Source: JAJDUF01 sp965214295 | Lineage (GTDB): Bacteria; Chloroflexota; UBA11872; UBA12225; JAJDUF01 | Length of the DNA: 64,000 nucleotides | Reading direction: 5' to 3' | NCBI GenBank assembly: GCA_965214295.1 | Contig: OZ243944.1 | Span: 62,001-126,000, forward strand | In this document: positions 58,537 to 64,000 of the stretch, piece after piece | Position numbering within the stretch: position 1 is the first letter of the stretch | How the letters are laid out: every line of letters begins with the position of its first letter | Translations under genes and position numbers: made by a program | The notes under the pieces: model-generated | Seen by the model: the letters and a program-made list of their open reading frames with translations, nothing else | Databases searched by the model: none | Told to the model about the DNA's origin: nothing

Positions 58537-59364
58537 ATGGAGCGAGAGATGATGCAGGCACTGATCGAGGCCGCGGCCAGCGGCGAGCGCTCGGCGGATG
58601 ATGCCACGGTCAGGGCGGCTGTGGACGCGACTATCGCGGCGCTCGACAGTGGCAACCTGCGGGTAGCCGAGCAAAGCGGGCCGGGCGAATGGCGGGTCAA
58701 TGCCTGGGCCAAGCAAGCCATCCTGCTCTACTTCGGCTTGCAGGACATGGTGATCCACGAGGTCGGCCCGTTCCAATTCCACGACAAGGTACCGCTCAAG
58801 CGCAACCTAGACGCCGCCGGCGTGCGCGTCGTCCCGCCCGGCACGGCGCGTTACGGCTCGTTCTTGGAGCCTGGCGTCATTCTCATGCCCGGTTATGTCA
58901 ATATCGGCGGCTGGGTTGGCGCCGGGACGATGGTGGATACCTGGGCGACGGTCGGATCGTGCGCCCAAATCGGTCGCAACGTGCATCTCGCGGGCGGTGT
59001 AGGCATCGGCGGCGTGCTGGAGCCACCCGGAGCCACGCCGGTCATAGTCGAGGACAACGCCTTTATCGGGAGCCGGTGCATCATTGTCGAGGGCGCCATG
59101 ATCGAAGCAGAGGCCGTCTTGGGCGCCGGCGTGATGATTACGGCGAGCAGCAGGATCGTTGACGTGCGGGAAGGCGCGAACGGCCAAGTGTACCGCGGCC
59201 GGGTGCCGGCGCGGGCAGTGGTCGTGGATGGCGTGTATCCTCGCCAGTTCCCCGGCGGCGCGGCCTACATCCGCTGTGCCTATATCATCGGCACACGCAG
59301 CGAGCGGCACGACAAGCACCTCTCCCTCGAACAGGCGCTCCGCGACTACGACGTCACGGTCTAG
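58537..59364 (+). CDS. dapD: tetrahydrodipicolinate N-succinyltransferase
   Basis: A 275-aa trimeric left-handed beta-helix enzyme of lysine/diaminopimelate synthesis, transferring succinyl from succinyl-CoA. ATG 58537 follows AAAGGAG at 8 nt. DapD signatures: GEWRVNAWAKQAILLYF, RVVPPGTARYGSFLEPGVILMPGYVNIGGWVGAGTMVDTWATVGSCAQIGRNVHLAGGVGIGGVLEP shown by regular I/V-G-x-x hexapeptides, then RHDKHLSLEQALRDY. Length matches the E. coli enzyme. Likely co-transcribed with dapC. Confidence 0.94.
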   Translation: MEREMMQALIEAAASGERSADDATVRAAVDATIAALDSGNLRVAEQSGPGEWRVNAWAKQAILLYFGLQDMVIHEVGPFQFHDKVPLKRNLDAAGVRVVPPGTARYGSFLEPGVILMPGYVNIGGWVGAGTMVDTWATVGSCAQIGRNVHLAGGVGIGGVLEPPGATPVIVEDNAFIGSRCIIVEGAMIEAEAVLGAGVMITASSRIVDVREGANGQVYRGRVPARAVVVDGVYPRQFPGGAAYIRCAYIIGTRSERHDKHLSLEQALRDYDVTV

Positions 59365-59397
59365 GGTCAAGCGACAGCGCGCACCGAGCAGACCAAG

Positions 59398-59836
59398 ATG
59401 AGCACAGCGGCCATGCGCCTAGGCGCATTCCTGCCTCCGGGGGAGACCGGGAACGACCCGGTTGCCATTCTTGCCCGTCCAGTGTCCCATCCCCATCTGG
59501 CTTGGTGGCGGCGCCGACCCGGTCCTGCGGCGGATTGCTCGTCTGGCAGACGGCTGGTTGCCCGAGCTACCGCCCGACGATAACGCCCGACGGGCGGTAG
59601 CTCGTCTCCATACCTATGCGCGTGCTGCGGGGCGCGATCCGGCAGCCATCGGCATCGAGCCGCTGCTCCGGACCGCGAATAAACCGGAGGCGCAATGGGT
59701 AGCGGACGCCACCGCCTGGTGGGAGCTGGGAGCGACGCACCTGGCAGTGGAGACGTGGGGCACCAAGCTGCGCTTCCCGGACCAGCACATCGCGGCGCCC
59801 AGTCATTGCTACGCGGCGCTCCGGAGCGAAAGATAA
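59398..59836 (+). pseudogene. remnant of a luciferase-like (LLM) F420/FMN oxidoreductase
   Basis: The first frame reads MRLGAFLPPGETGNDPVAIL, the N-terminal strand of LLM enzymes. After a +1 shift near 59470 the next frame reads IPIWLGGGADPVLRRIARLADGWLPELPPDD and continues to 59836, the C-terminal third of such proteins. The ~180 middle residues are missing, so this is an internal deletion plus frameshift. Confidence 0.7.
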
Positions 59837-59904
59837 GCGGAAGCTCCGTTCCCGCCAGCGGACGTTCGCAGCTCTCCATACCTTAAACTCACCGGGCGCT
59901 CGGC

Positions 59905-61701
59905 TCACCCTCGGCAGGTGGGATAGTCGGGCTGGGCCGGCGCCGCGCTGGCCGGGTAGGGCGGGCCGACGGTGATCCGCTCGAAGAACGTGCCATCCAC
60001 TGCCGTCATATCACACCAGTAGAAGCCCAGCGCTTGGAACGTCGCGACGTTCGGCACGTGCCGCCACTGCCCTAACTCGGTGTCGTAGGCGAAGATCTCC
60101 CCGGCCCCCCCGCCGTCGAAGCGCCGCACCAGCATGTTCGGCGCCGGGTGCTGCTCGTCCAAGGGCACCGTGATGAGCGCCTCCACCGGCGCCGTGTAGT
60201 CGCTGTTCACCGCTTCCCAAGGGGTTCTCCCGACCAGCGCACTGTCGGGAGCCACCCAGCGCCGCACGATCTGTCCATCGGCCTCCCGGCGTACTACGGT
60301 GTACGTAGCCCCGATGCCCTGGTCGCGCACGATCCCCACGACCACCTGCTCCTGGCCATCCTCCGCGATCCAGCCCACCCCGACCTCAAGCGAGGCCGCC
60401 GGCTGGTCATAACGCTCGACGGACACCCGGTCCCCGGGGCGCTCGATGGCCACCGCGACGGTGTTCTCACCCAGGACCGGCGGGGTAGGCGTGGGCGTCG
60501 GGGTCTTCGTCGGCCTGGGCGTGTTCGCCGGCCTGGACCTGGACGTGGCCGGCGGGCGTGGCGTAGCGGTCGGCACCGGCGTATTGGTGGGCGTGTCCGT
60601 GGGTGTGGGGGTGTTGGTGGGCGTAGCCGTAGCCGTCGGCGTGTTGGTGGGCGTGTTGGTGGGCGTAGCGGTGGCCGTGGCCGTCGCGGTGGCCGTCGCC
60701 GTGGGGGTCGCGGTCGCCGTGGGGGTCGCGGTGGCCGTGGGCGTAGCCGTGGCCGTGGGCGTGGTGGTCGGCGTCGGCGTCGGGGTGGCGCACACCGGAT
60801 CGGGCGGGCCGGCGGAGTTGGTCATGATTAGGACGTTCAGCGCTCCCATTCCCACGGCTTGGTACGCGGCCAACTCGGCCGCGTCAGCCCATCGGCCATC
60901 ACCACTGCCACCGCTTCCGCCCGGTTGGACGTCGAAATACAGCTTCGCGAGCGCGTTCAGGTCGGCTTCCGCGCAGTACGCCGGCGCCACATTGCCCAGT
61001 CCGTTGCCGGACAAATCCAGCTCTTGCAGGCTGGTCAGCCCCGCGAGCAGTTGGCTGGGCAGACAGTCGAGCTGGTTGTTGCGGAGATGCAGCACTTCCA
61101 GGTTGGTCAGCCCCGCGAACTGGTCGGCGTCCAAGCGGCCCAACTGGGTGTGGTGGAGCCACAGGTGTGTCAGGCTGGTCAGCCCCTCGAATAGGGTGCT
61201 GGGCAACGTGGTCAACTGGTTGTCGCGCAGCCACAGGCTTTGCAGGTTGGTCAGCCCGGCGAACTGGGCGGCCTCCAAGCTACTCAACTGATTGTCGTGG
61301 AGATACAGCTCTTGCAGGCCGGTCAGCTCCGCGAACAGGGTGACGGGCAACGTGGTCAGGTCGTTGTTCTGCAGCCCCAGCTGCGTCAGGCCGGTCAGCC
61401 CCGCGAAGTCTCCGGCCTGCAGCGTGGTCAACGATTTGTTACTGAGATCCAGGAACTCGATGCCTGCCAGGTGGGACTCGGTGACGCCGGCGCAGTCGTT
61501 GACCCCTGCCGCGGCGAGGATGGCGGCAACGACCGCCTGGGTGCGCCCGTGCAGCGGGCCGTTGCCGCAGGTGGCCTCCGCCGGCTGGGCCTTGACCGTG
61601 GGGGTGAGCATGACCGCCAGCGCCAGGCCCGCGAGCAGCGCCCCCAGCGACGGCCACCCCACGGCCCGGCGCATCGCCCGACCGGGAGCGGAAGCGCTCA
61701 C
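59905..61701 (-). CDS. secreted leucine-rich-repeat protein with Thr-Pro-rich linker
   Basis: A 598-aa exported protein; start at ATG 61701 or 61674. A signal peptide spans residues ~10-38 (LGALLAGLALAVMLTPTVKA). Residues ~75-235 hold about seven 24-residue leucine-rich repeats of the L-T-x-L-x-x-L-x-L-x-x-N-Q-L type, capped by CGNGPLHGRTQAVV at the N side and LSGNGLGNVAPAYC at the C side. A ~110-residue Thr/Pro/Ala linker follows (TPTATATPTATA), then a ~180-residue C-terminal beta domain (VGENTVAVAIERPGDRV and YWCDMTAVDGTFFERITVG). Presumably cell-surface binding. Such linkers are typical of Chloroflexota secreted proteins. Confidence 0.8.
   Translation of the reverse strand: MSASAPGRAMRRAVGWPSLGALLAGLALAVMLTPTVKAQPAEATCGNGPLHGRTQAVVAAILAAAGVNDCAGVTESHLAGIEFLDLSNKSLTTLQAGDFAGLTGLTQLGLQNNDLTTLPVTLFAELTGLQELYLHDNQLSSLEAAQFAGLTNLQSLWLRDNQLTTLPSTLFEGLTSLTHLWLHHTQLGRLDADQFAGLTNLEVLHLRNNQLDCLPSQLLAGLTSLQELDLSGNGLGNVAPAYCAEADLNALAKLYFDVQPGGSGGSGDGRWADAAELAAYQAVGMGALNVLIMTNSAGPPDPVCATPTPTPTTTPTATATPTATATPTATATPTATATATATATATPTNTPTNTPTATATPTNTPTPTDTPTNTPVPTATPRPPATSRSRPANTPRPTKTPTPTPTPPVLGENTVAVAIERPGDRVSVERYDQPAASLEVGVGWIAEDGQEQVVVGIVRDQGIGATYTVVRREADGQIVRRWVAPDSALVGRTPWEAVNSDYTAPVEALITVPLDEQHPAPNMLVRRFDGGGAGEIFAYDTELGQWRHVPNVATFQALGFYWCDMTAVDGTFFERITVGPPYPASAAPAQPDYPTCRG
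60490..60790. repeat. low-complexity Thr-Pro-Ala coding repeat
   Basis: Irregular GGCGTG/GTCGCGGTGGCC-type repeats of 6-18 bp encode the Thr-Pro linker of the LRR protein. Prone to length change; not CRISPR, as it has no unique spacers. Confidence 0.75.
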
Positions 61702-62111
61702 CCCCCCCGAACAAGAGTTCTAGTGGCCCAGCGCACGGACAGCCGCCGTGGTCCGGCCCCGCGTCGGACATCGCTTGGCATGCTTCCCCCTCACGTCGGC
61801 TCGTTCCCGCGCAAACATAGGCGCGAATAGGCACGAACGGAAGCGGGGAACAAAACAGCGAGGCCAACGCCCTCTCGGTCTGGCCGGGGGCCACACCGGT
61901 AGCAGGAAAGCGAGGTGGACAGTCGGACCGCCGAGGCGGGTCCCGGTGCGAACCGCGCCGCCCCCTCGGCGCGCCTTGACAAACCGGGCCGACGGATGGT
62001 AGGAAAAGAGGGTCAGGTCCCCGCTATCTTGGGGTAGAAGGGCGATGACCGTCAGGGTGGAGTTCGGCCCCGGCAAGAGTTGAACTCCGCTCTGACGTAA
62101 CCGCGGCTAAG
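61702..62111. other. intergenic region with one long hairpin
   Basis: No gene is supported in these 410 nt. A strong 16-bp stem (62050-62065 with 62082-62097, two G-T pairs, 16-nt loop) sits 14 nt after the MarR-family stop codon. It lacks a T-tract in either direction, so it could be an mRNA 3'-end stabiliser or a binding site. The rest is G+C-rich sequence upstream of the LRR gene with no clear promoter. Confidence 0.5.
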
Positions 62112-62576
62112 TCACAACTGCTTCCAGTGCTCCTTTGCTTGGATGCGCTCGGCATTCATCAATATCTTGCCGGCAGTTTCGAGAAAGATTCGTTTCTCCT
62201 CCTCGCTAATGCCGCTGTAGAGTAGCTCGTCGACCTCCCGGGCAGCTTGGGTGATGTGGGGCATGAGCGCCAGCGCTGCTTCGGTCAGCTTCAGCTTGAC
62301 CACGCGCCGGTCGCGCTGCAACCGGGTCCTCCGCAGCAGGCCCATCCGGCTCAGATTGGTCACGTGCCGGCTGATGGTGGCGGTATCTATGGGGATAAAG
62401 TCCGCCAGCCCCGTGACGGTGTTCGCTTGGCCGGTGTAGCACCTGACCAGGATACTCATATGGATCGGGATGATCCTAAATGGTGCTAACCCCTCCTCCA
62501 TCGATCGGGCAATGGCGTTGGTAAGATTGATGGACCACATGGACCCCAAGGTGTCTCCCAGCCATTCGTCATCCAT
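62112..62576 (-). CDS. MarR-family transcriptional regulator
   Basis: A 154-aa winged-helix regulator starting at ATG 62576 (MDDEWLGDTLGSMW). It has MSILVRCYTGQANTVTGLADFIPIDTATISRHVTNLSRMGLLRRTRLQRDRRVVKLKLTEAA shown as the helix-turn-helix and DRR wing, and LLYSGISEEEKRIFLETAGKIL for dimerisation. MarR proteins usually repress adjacent genes and respond to small ligands. A strong promoter lies 60-85 nt upstream, divergent from the lipoprotein gene. Confidence 0.88.
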   Translation of the reverse strand: MDDEWLGDTLGSMWSINLTNAIARSMEEGLAPFRIIPIHMSILVRCYTGQANTVTGLADFIPIDTATISRHVTNLSRMGLLRRTRLQRDRRVVKLKLTEAALALMPHITQAAREVDELLYSGISEEEKRIFLETAGKILMNAERIQAKEHWKQL

Positions 62577-62634
62577 ACTCACCAGCACCCCCAGTGCGAG
62601 TACCTGCCGGATGCGTCCCAGTTCAGGGGGAGAG

Positions 62635-62662
62635 TGTATACTACATCCGCAATCGTTGTCAA
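62635..62662 (-). promoter_or_regulatory. promoter of the MarR-family gene
   Basis: Minus strand: TTGACA (62662-62657), 16 nt, TATACA (62640-62635). Near-consensus; start near 62628, about 52 nt before the ATG. Confidence 0.78.
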
Positions 62663-62899
62663 GGCAAGGAATTATCTGTGCAGCCGGACAGCTGGGGAAA
62701 CGGCGCAACCGGGGACAGCGGTATGACGGGCGGTCCCGCCGCGCCGGGGGCGGTTGACCGAGGGCCTCCTGCGGGAGGCGCACGTCAGCGGCACGGCTGG
62801 CCGCCTCTCTCGCCAGCGCGCTGGCGGATGCCGAGCAACCCGGTGCCCGACGGGACGGTTCTGCCGCAATCCTGCTGGAGTGAGAAGAGAGGAAATCAG

Positions 62900-63634
62900 A
62901 TGCCCAAATCCATGGTCAAGCGGGCTGTGGCGCTACTGGTCGTAATGCTGTTGGCCAGCGGTTGCGGCTCCGGCAATGGGGATGCCGGAACGGGGACCGC
63001 CCTCCCGGAAATCGGTGCAACGGGAGCCGCCCCCGGCCAAGGCGGAAAGTCGGAGTTCGTGGCGGAGGTGTGGGTCGACAATTGGTTCGCTCTCTACGTT
63101 GACGGGGAGCTGGTGGGCGAGGACTCGACGCCGATCACGACAGAGCGTTCCTTCAACGCCGAGACCATCGCCTTCACCGCCACCTACCCCCTGACCATCG
63201 CCATCGAGGCCAAGGACTTCAAGGAGACCGATTCGGGGATTGAGTACATCGGTGAGCGTAACCAGCAGATGGGCGACGGCGGTCTCATTGCACAGATCAC
63301 CGACGTGGGCACGGGGAAGGTCGTGGCCGTCACCAATAGCGGCTGGAGGTTGAAGGTGATCCACCGCGCGCCCCTGAACCCCGAGTGCGAGAAGGCCTCG
63401 GACCCGGACGCCGCCTGCCGGTTCGAGCGCATGGAGGCCCCGCCAGGCTGGTCCAGCGCCGATTTCGATGATGGCGGCTGGAGCGCCGCCACCGAATGGA
63501 CAGCGGCCGATGTGCGCCCCAAGGACGGCTACAATACGATCCACTGGGACGGATCGGCCCGACTGATTTGGGGCAGCGACCTGGAGGTGGACAACACCAT
63601 TCTCCTGCGCCTGACCATCCCTGCTCCGGCCTGA
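62900..63634 (+). CDS. putative lipoprotein with galactose-binding-like domain
   Basis: A 244-aa protein from ATG 62900, with GAGAGGAAA just upstream. It has a signal peptide with lipobox LLASGC (Cys22) and a Gly/Ala-rich linker. A beta-sandwich domain (FVAEVWVDNWFALYVDGELVGED, IAIEAKDFKE) follows and recalls carbohydrate-binding sandwich domains, but ligand is unknown. WSSADFDDGGWSAATEW is the typical W-x-x-x-F-D-D-x-x-W motif of such modules. It is divergent from the MarR regulator, a possible target. Confidence 0.72.
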   Translation: MPKSMVKRAVALLVVMLLASGCGSGNGDAGTGTALPEIGATGAAPGQGGKSEFVAEVWVDNWFALYVDGELVGEDSTPITTERSFNAETIAFTATYPLTIAIEAKDFKETDSGIEYIGERNQQMGDGGLIAQITDVGTGKVVAVTNSGWRLKVIHRAPLNPECEKASDPDAACRFERMEAPPGWSSADFDDGGWSAATEWTAADVRPKDGYNTIHWDGSARLIWGSDLEVDNTILLRLTIPAPA

Positions 63635-63671
63635 GCCGCCGGCTGCCGCCGGAGGGCCCGCTCCCGGCCTC

Positions 63672-63735
63672 GCGATAGTCTCCCCGCTTTCGCAGGGGGA
63701 CGTGGATTCCCGCGTGCGCGGGATATGGGAGGGAC
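63672..63735. repeat. dispersed palindromic repeat
   Basis: CTCCCCGCTTTCGCAGGGGGACGTGGATTCCCGCGTGCGCGGGATATGGG contains two inverted pairs and resembles the block at 700-806. It fills the gap before the last gene. Confidence 0.6.
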
Positions 63736-63812
63736 GCGGCCCTCTCTTGCAACTGCTACTATGGAGCACCTTCTGCGGTAGTCGCGCGTCACCGGCACTG
63801 TGCAGCACGTCT

Positions 63813-64000
63813 ATGCAGCTCTATATCATCCGCCACGCGCAGTCGTTCAATAATGCCCTCACCGATCGGTCGGAGCGGGTATCCGATCCGCCGCTCACGG
63901 CGCTCGGCGAGCAGCAAGCGGCGCGGCTGGCCGCGCATCTCGCCAGCGCGTCAGCAGCAGCCGGTCGGCCAAGTTCAGGCGCATCCTATGTAGACCGCAC
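63813..64000 (+). CDS. histidine phosphatase (phosphoglycerate mutase-like), 3' end beyond window
   Basis: From ATG 63813 the frame reads MQLYIIRHAQSFNNAL then DPPLTALGEQQAARLAAHLA to the window end without a stop. The RHAQS motif contains the phosphorylated His and LTxxGxxQA is the family's next landmark. Only 62 residues are visible. Substrate and full length are unknown. Confidence 0.85.
   Translation, partial: MQLYIIRHAQSFNNALTDRSERVSDPPLTALGEQQAARLAAHLASASAAAGRPSSGASYVDR

Overview
This is a GC-rich (visibly about 65% G+C) bacterial chromosome window. No rRNA is present, so the lineage can only be inferred. Several traits fit Chloroflexota (Thermomicrobia/Caldilinea/SAR202-like): secreted proteins with long Thr-Pro-rich linkers, many PhyH-type dioxygenases, Gfo/Idh/MocA oxidoreductases, mandelate-racemase and creatininase homologues, a UGSC-type selenoprotein, and a leaderless-looking promoter. 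I put this at about 0.5 to 0.6. Most of the window is ordinary chromosome, with short palindromic intergenic repeats and a 133-156 bp MITE family.

Layout. 0-21 kb is catabolic/accessory: PhyH proteins, a sialidase-like propeller, phosphonoacetate hydrolase (phnA), oxidoreductases, a UGSC selenoprotein read through an in-frame TGA with a SECIS-like hairpin, an intradiol dioxygenase lipoprotein, an enolase-superfamily enzyme and a creatininase homologue. tRNA-Lys(CTT), plsY, ilvE, an orphan DNA methyltransferase and endonuclease IV follow. 22.1-29.95 kb is a type II-C CRISPR-Cas island: a predicted tracrRNA with promoter and terminator, a one-spacer array with 36-nt repeats, cas9-cas1-cas2, and five further degenerate solitary copies of the same repeat. 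Those copies separate small gene modules on the minus strand: three related coiled-coil/C-terminal-membrane proteins, a glycine-zipper membrane protein and a higBA toxin-antitoxin pair. 31-36 kb holds yebC-ruvC-ruvA-ruvB-queA. 36-50 kb holds a peptide-type solute-binding protein, a SAM-I riboswitch controlling a thrC-like gene plus a MoaD/ThiS-like gene, two paralogous PhyH genes, mgtC, an M20 hydrolase, uvrB, a broken higBA pair, an Ldh2-family dehydrogenase and a HEPN/MNT pair. 50-64 kb holds a flippase, a DEAD-box helicase, lysine-pathway genes (PLP decarboxylase, dapC-like aminotransferase, dapD), a DUF3800 gene behind a consensus promoter and a short terminated RNA, a secreted leucine-rich-repeat protein, a MarR regulator, a lipoprotein and a truncated phosphoglycerate-mutase-like gene at the right edge.

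The most unusual signal is in the CRISPR island. The 36-nt repeat contains a built-in sigma70-like promoter (TTGCTC, 17 nt, TACACT), as in other type II-C arrays. Degenerate copies are scattered so that gene-sized segments of about 0.6-0.7 kb lie between repeats where spacers would be expected, and two copies sit as promoter-like elements directly before genes. The tracrRNA seems to have its anti-repeat interrupted by an inserted hairpin. Broken genes are also present: a two-domain acetyltransferase and a HigB toxin each with one in-frame TAG, an LLM oxidoreductase remnant, and two gene tails at 3.2-3.5 kb.
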